The translations under genes and the position numbers were made by a program. A stretch of DNA of 64,000 bases from Antedon mediterranea (lineage: Eukaryota; Echinodermata; Crinoidea; Comatulida; Antedonidae), in assembly GCF_964355755.1 (NCBI RefSeq), contig NC_092678.1, positions 22,052,365 through 22,116,364 of the forward strand. The letters run 5' to 3'. How positions within the stretch are numbered: position 1 is the stretch's first letter; every line of letters starts with the position of its first letter. The notes under the pieces are model-generated. The model saw only the letters and a list, made by a program, of their open reading frames with translations, ran no database searches and had not been told where the DNA came from. Positions 16,201-26,146 of this stretch are shown in pieces.

Positions 16201-17131
16201 AGCGCACATATCCACTAAAATGCTCAAGGCGCTTGTGAAAAACCATGAAAACATATTAACCTTAAACCTAAATACAATTGATAAATTTGACAAAAACCAA
16301 AAAAAAATAAACAAGAACAATCGAACCCACATCACTGCTTCCGTTTACCAGCAATTTAAGGTGCATAGACCAGCCAGTACATAACTCACAGGTGTTCTCA
16401 GTGATGTGGGTATCTAGCTAAACAAATTGAATCTTAAAAATTTGAGTGAGTGAGTGGCCGAGCGGTTAAGACAGAGGAACCGTAATCACGTAGCCATAAC
16501 ATCGGCAGGGGTTCGAGGATCACTCACTCCATGGTTCTGGTGGTAGAACGAGTCTTCTCGGATAAGGACTAAACCGTAGGTCCAGTGTACACAACTTGCT
16601 CGTGTGCACTTTAAAGAACCTAGTACATCTTTCGAGACGAGTAGGGGGTTACCCCGGTGTATTAGTACATCACAGCCACTGATCACCAACTGGGCCCTCT
16701 GGGAGATCAGTCTTTGACTGAAGAGGTCTTCCAGTATAAAGATAAAACAAACAAACAAACAAACAAATTGCCAAAAGCAGCCGACTTTCTCCTCCCCTTT
16801 TTCTCTATTTCAAAATCCTTGATCCACCACTGGTTGCCAGCACACTATTATTAGTATAGTATTATACTATTGTAGATCAAAGAAGAAAGGAGACAGCGAA
16901 GGTAGAAAAAGGAAAACAAGTCGCACAACTACAGCCCCACAGATTCATGCTCCGCCACCACCACCTCCTCCTCCACCAGCACCACTAACAGCCCCTCCTC
17001 CTCCTCCAGCACCGCCAGTCAGTATTAAGCAGCCTTCAAGTGGGCCTAGAACTGCTCTACTGACTGACATCAGAAAAGGAATGAAATTAAAGAAGACCGA
17101 CACGTTTGATAAAAGTTCTCCAAAAGTTTGA
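10251..17131 (+). CDS. Slob/PXK-like membrane-anchored pseudokinase with WH2 tail
   Basis: Relative of Drosophila Slowpoke-binding protein and vertebrate PXK, which bind channels and actin. Exons: 10251-10268 (candidate), 10685-10758, 11221-11321, 11595-11675, 11954-12108, 12590-12700, 12845-12940, 13046-13238, 14409-14506, 15312-15428, 15651-15712, 16876-17131. Frames agree throughout: 453 residues with the candidate start (MSDTLW), 447 without. A hydrophobic segment (about residues 7-29) is followed by a basic stop-transfer. The kinase-like domain shows GSLKDLI, LYGRQILE and FGHLLFEMT, as in PXK. The HRD position reads HLH (227-229) and the DFG position reads GLD (244-246), so catalysis is unlikely. 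The tail has nine prolines (395-403), five more (409-413) and a WH2-like LLTDIRKGMKLKK (430-442). No PX domain is visible. AATAAA lies at 18182. Confidence 0.85.
11007..11042. repeat. Perfect 17-bp palindrome in a Slob-like intron
   Basis: CATAGAGATATTATAGT is followed by two bases and its exact reverse complement. This AT-rich hairpin of 36 bases lies next to a degenerate MITE. Confidence 0.85.
11049..11174. mobile_element. CArG-family MITE, copy 5 (shortened)
   Basis: Starts near TAAAGCTATGTGTATACAGT (eroded end) and closes with TTTGATAATGTAGACAGAG. The inner CAAATATGG repeats are deleted; GTATATGGGCACATCACACT remains. Confidence 0.65.
11376..11478. mobile_element. CArG-family MITE, copy 6 (short, well preserved)
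   Basis: Both ends are intact and the element is nearly a full palindrome (CTTTATGTGACAAAAAA against its inverse). Flanked by TTA on both sides, consistent with a TTA target duplication. It lacks the CArG interior, so it is a deletion derivative. Confidence 0.85.
13317..13741. repeat. 25-bp minisatellite, about 17 copies
   Basis: The unit contains ACCAGGTCATAGTGCAATCC and repeats every 25 bp with practically no divergence. It lies in the Slob-like intron between exons ending 13238 and starting 14409. The uniformity suggests recent expansion or frequent homogenisation. Confidence 0.95.
13764..13931. mobile_element. CArG-bearing MITE, copy 7 (Slob-like intron)
   Basis: Intact ends TTAAGCTCTGTCTACACTAT and GATAGTGTAGACAGAGCTT. 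The interior has CAAAATATGG, CCAAATATGG and CCATATATGG. Confidence 0.85.
14104..14291. mobile_element. CArG-bearing MITE, copy 8 (Slob-like intron)
   Basis: Ends CTCTGTCTACACTATCAAAC and TTTGATAGTGTAGAATGAGC. Three tandem CCCAAATATGGTA units, so this copy carries the largest CArG number. The flank after it (TTGATATAACATGCATGGCT) also follows copy 7 at 13931, so the two MITEs lie in a local duplication of about 360 bp. Confidence 0.85.
16443..16767 (+). mobile_element. tRNA-derived SINE with conserved central domain and AAAC tail
   Basis: The head (16448-16530) folds like a class II tRNA: acceptor arms GAGTGAG/CTCACTC, A box TGGCCGAGCGGTTAAG, B box GGGTTCGAGGA. A body follows with GTGCACTTTAAAGAACCTAG and GGGGGTTACCCCGGTGTATT, then an (AAAC)n tail. 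The body without the tRNA head recurs, inverted, at 33163-33497. This is a SINE and not a tRNA gene, because the anticodon arm is degenerate and the tail is attached. It lies in the last Slob-like intron. Confidence 0.88.
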
Positions 17132-17213
17132 TAGCAACAAAAAAAAAAACGTTTATCAAGAATGATCAATTGTATCGTTGTACTGAAAAATTGAACTGTA
17201 TTTAACTTGAACA

Positions 17214-17625
17214 GTGGTCAATTATAATATTGTATTTGACAATGGTCAATGTTGTATTCAACAATGGTCAATTATAATACTGTATTCAGCAATGGTCAAT
17301 GTTGTATTCAACAATGTTTAATTATAATATTTGATTTGACAATTGTCAATTTATTGAACAATGGTCAATTATAATACTGTATTCAACAATGGTCAATATT
17401 GTATTCAGCAATGGTCAATGCTGTATTCAACAATGGTCAATTATAATAGTGTATTGTATTCAACAATGGTCAATTTATTCAACAATGGTCAATTTATTCA
17501 ACAATGGTCAATTTATTCAACAATGGTGCATTATAAATACTGTATTAAAAAATGGTCAATATTGTATCCAACAATGGTTAATTACAATATTTTATTCAAC
17601 AATGGTCAATTATAATATTGGTTGA
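17214..17625. repeat. Degenerate tandem repeat CAACAATGGTCAAT in the Slob-like 3' UTR region
   Basis: The core TTCAACAATGGTCAATTATA recurs about 14 times at spacings of 19-30 bp, starting about 80 bp after the stop codon. ORFs running through it are repeat artefacts. Confidence 0.85.
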
Positions 17626-18181
17626 TTTAGGATTTTTTAAAATGTTAATTATAATGTTATATTCTCCAATGGAAGCACCATCTTTATCTGGGATTTTACC
17701 ATATCCACACGACTAGATGATTGACTGGGGGCACACTAAATGATACAGTGTTTATATTACATTTTAGCCAAGAATTATTGTAGATTTCTAAGTAACTTAA
17801 CTCAATTCAAAAACAAAGTGTTATTTTAAGCAAAATTGTATTATTTAAAGTATGTAAATAAATTCATATTCATTCTGTTGATTTATAAATATTAATAATG
17901 AAAATGAATACCCAGTGTGCTGGACGGTGCCTCGTACATTCAATGCAATCTTAAATTATTCATGGACAATTTGTTTTAAATGTACAGTATTTTAACTGTA
18001 TTATTTCTATGAAAAAAAAATTAAAATTATTTGTAATTGTTTAAAACATGTAACTATGTTGTATAAAACTTTATGTGATTAAATCATAGAATATATAATT
18101 GATGTAATATTTAAAGTGAATTTACTTTCACGATCTCAAATTTTAAAAGAATGGTTATAAAGGCGAGATTACTATTTGAGA

Positions 18182-18187
18182 AATAAA
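18182..18187 (+). terminator. Candidate polyadenylation signal of the Slob-like gene
   Basis: AATAAA about 1 kb downstream of the stop codon, followed by a T-rich stretch. Other AATAAA sequences exist upstream (about 17855), so the choice is tentative. Confidence 0.4.
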
Positions 18188-18379
18188 ATTGTATTCGTAA
18201 AATTGTTATTTTCAATGTTTTATTATTGAACATGGTATTGTAATACAGAGTCAATATGTGCTCAACAATGTGTAATATTATATATGGCTTATTTTAATAT
18301 GATTCGTCGAAATAACACCACCTGACCATAAATACGATGGTTGGTTGACATAGCATACAAAATATATATATTGTAACAT

Positions 18380-18508
18380 GTTTTGATACCTCCCTATGGA
18401 CATTATGCTGTCATATCACTAACATATTCGATTATATCCCTACCATATTTGGGCACATCACATTGATTTTGTTTCAAAGTAGTTTGATAGTGTGTAGACA
18501 GAGCTTTA
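18380..18508. mobile_element. CArG-family MITE, copy 9 (inverted, diverged)
   Basis: The right end TTTGATAGTGTGTAGACAGA is clear and the left end is eroded. Inside, CCATATTTGGGCACATCACA is kept. Confidence 0.7.
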
Positions 18509-18639
18509 GAGCATCCTAAATGTTATATTACACCTCCAAGCAGGCAATATTTGTATAATACTGACGTTTTCATTATATTCGGTTGAATGTTTGCATAAAT
18601 GTATTTAATCTGTCTCAGTTCTGTTAAATTTTTTTTTTT

Positions 18640-18797
18640 TTTTTTAATTTGGTTCTTATGTCTACTTTCTTGTTTTGGATTTATATTTAAGTGTGTATGT
18701 ATTATTTTTCACTGTAAACTTGTTGCACATCTCATTGAGACTGTGCCTCTGATTTAAAAGAGATACAATAAAAGTTCAGTTCAGTTCAGTTCAGATA
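18640..18797 (+). mobile_element. LINE-like 3' end with (GTTCA)n tail
   Basis: The sequence GAGACTGTGCCTCTGATTTA is followed by AATAAAAGTTCA and four tandem copies of the pentamer GTTCA. A short tandem-repeat tail of this type is typical of CR1/L2-clade non-LTR elements. No reverse transcriptase remains, so this is a dead 5'-truncated copy. The clade is inferred. Confidence 0.55.
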
Positions 18798-20104
18798 TTA
18801 CAAGATCATAATTAAATACTATATTGATTTCGATCCAATTCGGCTCTAAGTCTCTGCAAAACCCTATATTAACATGTTTGGTACTACAATTATTGAGAAA
18901 ATCTTTCCATAAAAAAAAAGATTGTTTTAAAAAAAATGTAAAGAAAACGCGATAGATAAAAATATAGTATTTCACTTCCAAAATCTAAGTACGTTTTTTG
19001 TATCATGATAGGGGGCGCTGTCTAGTTTCTTATTATCGATCGCCGTCTTTTTATTGACCTATCTACAGGCTAGGCCTCTATAGATTAGACAATAATGACA
19101 TGACAAATGTAGGAAAATGGTTGCCATTTAGGTCTAATTCTATCCTTTCCAGTGTACATTTGTTTCTTTAAAATTGTCAATATGAGTAAGTATGCAATTT
19201 TCTTTTTTTTAATGTGAAAAAATTGATTGATTGAAGAAGGAGGACACAGCTGTTCCAGAAATACAAATTAAGTGTAGCGCCCCCAACGTTCATATCGTTT
19301 TATGGAGTAGCGATTCCGAAAACATATTGTATACAAACCACACGAGGTACCCGGAAGCGATCAAGCATAAAACGACTGTATTTTAATAGCCAATAAAAAC
19401 AAATAAAAACCGCGAAAGCCAGAAAAATAATGAATATTCATTAGAACAACCCTGGATGAAGGTGAAAAAGATGTTGATGTCGTTTTATCACGTGGATTTT
19501 CAGAGGGAATCTAACTGAAAGTTAACCAACATTGTATACCCAACGCCAGTTTTTTTCTCAAGTGATACATTTAAAAAGTAGGTATAAATGTTTTTTTCCA
19601 TATCAGTTTAAAAATAATTTTTTCTGTTGAATTCTTTGATTTAGTTGGATACTTTAGTTATCCTTGAATGTTTTAACAAGGTTCGTATCCATATTGCCTG
19701 GCTGGATTTTTTCCTATGCTAGCTAGGCCCAGGCCCCTTGCGTGGTTAAAACCAGCTGTGTAAGACTAATGGCTGTGTATTTTTAACAGGTAAACATGTC
19801 TATTCTGGGGCCTGAGTGACAGTTTACAGCTGTTTCTAGTAGGCTAGCCTGGTCCTAATTAATAATGAGGCCTAGCCTAGGACCTAGCTAGGCCTAAGAT
19901 ATTTAAAAAATCATATTGGGAGGGGAGTTACACTACAGTAGGTCAGGCTACATGCCTATACTATATATAAAATATAGGCTACATCATCAGCAGGTTAAAG
20001 GCCTAGCAGCCTACCTAAACCTTCTTAGTCAAAGATAATTGTTCTCGGGGGTGTAATATATTAATAGAAAGAAGCTATAGAGTACTGTGACATTAGATAT
20101 TTAA

Positions 20105-20650
20105 TTATAACAAATGTATATTTCTTTCATATTTGTATTGTATATTTATTATTAATACAGTATTTTGATATGCAATCAAAATCTGAATCAGTAAATTACA
20201 TCAATTTCCGTTATCAATCAATTAATATATTAAAACCACATTAATATAAAATAACATTCAAAAAATTCAATTACAATTCATATACCATTTGTTAATGTAT
20301 TTCCAAAACCATTGTTCTAGCAATAAAAAAAAACCACTACCATTCATACAGTATACTGTACATAATATACAATACTGTAACAATTAATTACAACAAATGT
20401 ATATTTCTTTCATATTTGTATTGTATATTTATTTATTCTTATTTTGATATGCAATCAAAATCTGAATCAGTAAATAACATCAATTTCCGTTATCAAATCA
20501 ATTTCTTAAAACCAAATTAAAATAAAAATAACTTCCAAAAAATTAAATTACAATTCATATACCATTTGTTAATATTTCCAAAATCATTGTTCTGGCAATA
20601 ACAAAAAAACCACTACCATTCATAATATGTACAATACTGTAACAATTAAG
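20105..20650. repeat. Two-copy tandem duplication, about 280 bp unit
   Basis: Both copies begin AACAAATGTATATTTCTTTC and contain CAATCAAAATCTGAATCAGT, then GTTCTAGCAATAA or GTTCTGGCAATAA. They differ by small indels and substitutions. The pair lies just past the stop codon of the RAG1-related gene, probably in its 3' UTR; AATAAA on the - strand is at about 20428. Confidence 0.85.
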
Positions 20651-20668
20651 TGAGTGAGAAATAGCAAA

Positions 20669-23600
20669 CTATTCCTCAACTTTTCTGCACTTGGGCCTAG
20701 TCACCTCATGCTGGATATCGGGTGAAATAAAAGTCAGATGTGACTTCATGATTGACATAAGCTGGTCAAGGTTGCTCTTTAATCCATATACCGCCCTTTT
20801 CCGGCGATTAAATTCTGAGTGGATTAATTCGCCGCCTTGCTCAGCTAAGAGTCCAACTCCTACTCTCCATTCTCTCATGAACGGTATTGTGTGGTGCTCC
20901 AACATGTGCAATTTTGGTTGAATCACATTTGGAGCGATGCGTCTGTATTCTTTGGAGAACAGTTGTATGTGGGTTTCTGTTTTGTGAAAAAAATTTTAAT
21001 ATTTTATTTGAAAGATGTATTGTCTTTTGAAATGACAAAAAATCATGAATTAAATTTTAATGTAACAAGAAAGTTTATAAATGAGAATTTAAATTATACA
21101 GATGTTTGAAGAAATTAATCACACATTAAGAATAAATAAAACCAGACAAAATTCACATAATTTGGTCATCAGTTTTTGCTTACCATATTGATCTATTTCT
21201 GAATCAGTGATGCGCCTCGTATGGTTTATGCATTCATGGACATTAGTAAAGGTTTTGAATACAGGTGTAAATGATTCCTGTATCTTGTGCAATTTTGTTT
21301 CAAGCAGTTGCTTACAGTTTGTAGGACAGTGATGTATCTGTTGCTTTAAAGTCATTGAGACACCATCCATGAGCTTTTCTATGATGTTGAACTAAAAATA
21401 AAATATATAGTTTAAAATAAAACGTTTACAGTATGGCGAGAGTCAATCGCAAATAATTCTTAATTTTATTACTTATTTTGCTGTGTAAAAATTAACGAAC
21501 TTCACATTTTAGAAATTTTAGTTACTCACTTTGCATGCTCTGTATACATGGTTTCCCACAAAACTCTTTCCGTGGTACTGCTGTCGAGGAATTTTATTCT
21601 TCCTCAACACCTCGTCCATTTTTGTACATAGAGGTCCAGTTCCAAATTTTATCTCTTGGTTCATAGTGCTTCGCTATATAAAATATAAAAGAAATATAGC
21701 ATTAATTTTTATAGTATTGTATATTTTAGACATAATTTTAAATTTTAAAGGTGTATACTGTAGTACTGACCAAGTCTTTGACCTCTTGTTCTTTCAGATT
21801 TATTCTGTGGCCAGTCTCTGCAATCTCTGCAATCTTGTTATGCTGTTTTGTCACAAGTGACACTGAGAGCTCGTTTCTTAAATCCTCAAGATTCTCTTCT
21901 AAAGACTGGATTTTAATCATTGTAGCATTTCGATGCGCTGCAGCTTCTGATATGCTTTTCTCAAAGTCTGCTAGATGATCACCTGAGATTAAACAATATT
22001 GGTCAATCAAATAAATTTCAATCTGCATCAAAAATGAGCATCAAAATTAGTATATTTAAAAAATGTTAATGATAATATGGATAATTCATAGAAAAATAAG
22101 TTTCAGCCAAAGGTTTGTTTATTATGCATAAAAACAGGATAAACAATTTCGAAATTTACTGAATTCTATGCTGAAAGGGACCATGTATATTTTAAAAGCA
22201 ACTTCACCAATTGAGTTTATTTAATGTCAATGTAAAGTTAAAACAACATTTGAAGTTACCAGTCAAGATGTCACCATCCTGTCGCATGTTAAAAATTATA
22301 ACATCAAGATTGTGCACGTCTTTTTCCAGCATATCATAGAGTTTCTTAAACAACCCAAGAGAAATGTGTAATGCTGGTATTGACACCTGGAAAAATAGTT
22401 GAGGAAATATTTAATAAAGAGGTATATTTATAAATTACTGTAACAATTGTTTGTTTTGACAGTTATTTTATACTAACATTGTTATTTAATATGGAAGTAC
22501 AAACACACATTTCATTGTTTGGAGTGTGTATTAAACTTTCTAAATTGAGATTTTAATTAATTTTGAATTTAACCTAACATAAACACTGGGGACCTGTGCT
22601 GTTATGATTATTTACCTACCCTGTTTAATTCGATGTGTACCAGGTATGGCCTAACAACGCTGTGCGATATTGTTTTGCTTTTTTTTTTGTCACTCCCATG
22701 GTCTACAAAAGACTTGTAGTCACGATTGTAGGTCTTGAGACATCTACAGGCTTGAGGAACATTGTTGGTTCTAATGTCATCTTGATTACAAAAACAATAG
22801 ATGCAACTGTACTTTCCTTTAAAAAAATCAATTTTTAAATCTACATAATATATATAGTACTTCAGTTTTGTGTAACAAATGCCAAACAATGAGAGCTAAT
22901 AGCCAAAATATAAAAAAAAAATTGTATTGAAACTGGAAATTGTACTTACCATTTGGGCCAACAAGTCCATATACCTTTGACAAAAAATCATAATCCCCAA
23001 AAAAGAATAGGCGGATATTGTGAGTTCTGTAAAATGAGAAGTTATTTTCATTCAATTACCATGAATTCTAATTAATTACATTAATCATAATTAAAGATAT
23101 ACAAATTATGTAACATTTTCAAATTAAGTTGCATATTATAATTATGTAGCTCTGCTATATACTTAAGTCAGTGTTACTCATTCCAATATTATACTACTGT
23201 ATTTAATATTACTTTTTGGTCTTTGGTGAGGTCCACTGGTTTCCATCTAAATCCATGACTTCATCAAGAACCAGTTTCAAGCCTTTTTCGACATTAACTA
23301 TAAAATCTGGTGCTTGGAATGCCAAAATGACAATAATATTGTGCAGTGCATTGGGTTTAGGTAAACTGCAAATTTGAACTTCAAATTTAGTGGTATCACC
23401 ACCCTTGTCTCCTCCAAACTTGAGAAATATGTCTCCATCTTTGAAGAAGTTCAATTCATCAGACCTACAAAATTTAAAATTGCTTGTTACAAAATTAAAT
23501 ATAATTTAAGTCTTCCCTGACTAGATTTGTAATTATTTTATTCTTATATTTATACCACATGCAATCTATTATAGTATATATAATTTGTGCCAATAATACA

Positions 23601-25108
23601 GTACTGATGTATGAAATAGGTTTGTTTAAAAATAACAACAAAAAATGTTACATACATATCATATTTGTTTAGGTAGTCATAGATTAGTTCTTTGATTTTG
23701 GTTAGTCGGACTACTGCAACCTCTTCCAAAACAAGACCTCCTATAGATGTGGCTCCATCTCGTTTGACAAACATGTATTCCATAGAATCTACTATGTGAT
23801 CACCGATAATCTGTTCTTGGCAAATGCGCATTTGCCTTTCAGAAGCCAAAACTCCTGGGCAAAATCTATATTAAAAAAAAAAATGTATATACAGTACTGA
23901 TTAATTATAGTTTTTATAGTTTTCTATAGTATTCTAAATTCAATTAAAAAAAAAGTAAACTGTTGACTGAATAATAGTAAACAGTGGCTGTGTGGCCCGA
24001 CGGAGGTCCACATACCCGACACGAAAAGCAATAATAAAATAAATTACCTCCGCAGTGCTCGTTGCTGGCTCCAATTTATGCGGCAGGCATTCATGATTGC
24101 CAAACATCTTTGGGGGTCCATTTTCTCTTCAGTACTGGTAACACTAACAGTTGTTGTGCACTCTGATTGTTTAACAATGTTGATTGGCTGAATTTGATCA
24201 AATAAAATATTTGTATGATTTATCAAATAATAATGTATAATGAGTGAATCAAGAGTGTAGGCCTACATTATGATAAATTTAAATTAATTGTAATGGGTTA
24301 AAAAACTCACCCGTCCTCGAGTCATAAGTGACACTTTCTTATTATTCATAAGGTCTTTCCGTACTATGTTGTGTGCCATGCTTTTCAATTCTTTTGGCCA
24401 AACCTCATTTGTTTGGGCAGTACATGTAATTTCTTCAACTGCACTTAAAATTTTGGTGAATGCCTGTTCTTTAAACGTTTTGCAAACATGATTGGGGGTT
24501 TCTGACCAAACTAATTGAATTTTACATTGTTTGCATTGCAAAGGGACTCGTTTAAGCGATTGTTCTACAATAAGTGGAACTGGTTTGAGATCTTTGTTAC
24601 TGACAATTTGGCTGCAGTTAAAACAATCAATTGATTCTCGTCCTACTGCCTTAAACAATTTGTTTATGCAAAATGTACAAAAAAAATGTTGACAAGGCGT
24701 CTGCTGGCTGTCAATTGACAACAAATTATTGCATATCTGACATTCATACACTTGATTATCGTAATTTTCAAAAATTTTAAATTGAGGATTTAGTAGCAAG
24801 TGCTCATGAGTGGGAATAAAACTGCCAGTAGTATTGCTTCTGTTTTCGGGAAACTTGCATTTCTTCAGCCTTCGACCAGGTCTTGATTGTTGACTGAATA
24901 AGTAGCAGGCTAAGCATTTGTCTCCATGGTCTTTGAAATTAAATGGTGTTATGTTGTGTCCACCAAGTGCGCTAACGTGACAGCTTCCACATAGCCACTT
25001 AAGATTTGGATCCAAATTATATTCATAAGTGTACTTTACATCTTTTATTTTAAATTTTTTTCCGCAACAGTAGCAAAGGGAACTCAATGCCCTTTCGTGA
25101 AACTCCAT
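20669..25108 (-). CDS. RAG1-related protein: RAG1-type zinc/RING N-terminus plus DDE core
   Basis: Coding exons, in order: 25108-24311, 24187-24048, 23865-23656, 23464-23213, 23026-22950, 22816-22620, 22386-22260, 21982-21771, 21673-21530, 21391-21184, 20976-20669. All GT-AG, phases agree, 2673 nt, 890 residues, no internal stop. Seen: zinc knuckles C12/C15, C40/C43, C65/C68; a C3HC4 RING (C123, C126, C139, H141, C144, C147, C162, C165); a further zinc finger C192/C195/H207/C209. Their order and spacing follow the RAG1 N-terminal region. In the second half, D402 (GGDKGGD) resembles RAG1 SCDGMGD, D478 (FFFGD) is 19 residues before CIYC (C497/C500) as in RAG1, H812/H817 have RAG1 zinc spacing, and E838 lies 21 residues later. 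A probable coiled coil occupies about 601-671. Inference: transposase-derived, probably domesticated since it has ten introns; no RSS-like ends were seen. DNA binding or cutting is unproven. Confidence 0.85.
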
Positions 25109-25740
25109 TACTGTATATGAAATAAAATATAAAAAATTTTAAATAAAAATAGCTCCGCAGCTTATCTGTGAAATATATTTGTAATTGTATGTGTAATTTT
25201 TATAAAGGCCTATAATAGTAGTATAGTTACAGTAATGACTGTCACTCAGTCACACCAGCTAGCCTAAAAATGCACCAGAAAAGCAATAATTATTATTATA
25301 AACACATGCCATTAATTATTTGATAACAGTTATAATGATTAAATTTAGGATTAGGATAATTAAAGGTTTTACTACTACGAATTTTCTATGTTTGGGCCTA
25401 GCTTCATCCTAGGCCCACATTACTGTCAAGTTTATCGCCGGCTTCAACGCACTTTCTAAGCCTATCGCCAAACAGTTTTCTCGCCGATAACAATAACAAC
25501 GTATAAAGGGGTTGCAAAATATGCGAGTTTTACTAAAAACTGAACCAGGCTATATTAACATAACTTGTATTATTTTATTTATATAATAATGATGGCCTAT
25601 ATTCTAGTTCGTTCTTTTTCTAAAAAAATGAATTATATCCAAAAAATAAGTTAGGAATACAATGATATTTTCTACTTACGATTGTTTACTATTTCATTAC
25701 ACAGTTTCTATCGACTTCCTGGTTTATGTGTGGGAGATTA
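25109..25740 (-). promoter_or_regulatory. 5' UTR and non-coding first exon of the RAG1-related gene
   Basis: The coding start exon begins at 25110 after the acceptor ATATACAG, only two bases before the ATG, so at least one upstream non-coding exon is required. A good donor (AATC|GTAAGT) ends a candidate exon at 25680; its 5' end is not defined but is probably within about 60-100 bp. The rest is the intervening 5' UTR intron. Confidence 0.55.
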
Positions 25741-26146
25741 TTTCAGTAAAATGGACAATATCGTCGTTTATTTATTAATTTATATTAAAGAAACAATAAA
25801 ATATTGATTTTTTAATTGAACATAAACTTTTTTAATCGTTTGGTTTTATATAAAATGTGTTTTCTACATAAAAACTAACGGTAGCAAAATTTAATTTGGC
25901 GTTCGCGAAATAATGGTTTGTGTACAAAATTCATAAGTTCGCGCGGATCGGAGAGCGTCGTCTGCTAACACTGAGGGCGCTTTACTTTTTCTGATATCTT
26001 AACACTAGTTGAAACAGCTGTGAGGACGACTCTATCGACCGACGACGGCCGGAGAGCCCTACTGAACTAGTGAAGGTTAAGGTTAGGCCTAGCTCTAGAA
26101 GCATTTTTTTTTTTCATGATAAAAGTTTCTAAATTTCGAAGAAAAC
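25741..26146. promoter_or_regulatory. Head-to-head promoter region, RAG1-related gene / sialyltransferase 1
   Basis: The two genes diverge from this stretch. About 25930-26080 is distinctly richer in GC and CpG (GCGCGGATCGGAGAGCGTCG and GACCGACGACGGCCGG) than the AT-rich surroundings, as expected for a promoter. No TATA box was assigned. Confidence 0.5.

Larger units (their letters stand above)
17132..20668. other. Intergenic region between the Slob-like and RAG1-related genes (tail to tail)
   Basis: Holds the Slob-like 3' UTR (AATAAA at 18182-18187), a degenerate tandem repeat (17214-17625), a MITE (18380-18508), a LINE-like 3' tail (18640-18797) and a two-copy duplication (20105-20650). 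A short candidate first exon with ATGA|GTAAGT occurs at 19172-19181 but no gene could be attached to it. Confidence 0.6.

Noticed and set aside
16448-16530. Genuine tRNA-Leu/Ser gene
   Set aside because: Degenerate anticodon and T arms and a following SINE body with an AAAC tail show it is the head of a SINE.
10251-17131. Calling the pseudokinase PXK itself
   Set aside because: The kinase-like part and WH2 tail match PXK, but no PX domain precedes them and a membrane segment is there instead; Slob-type is the safer name.
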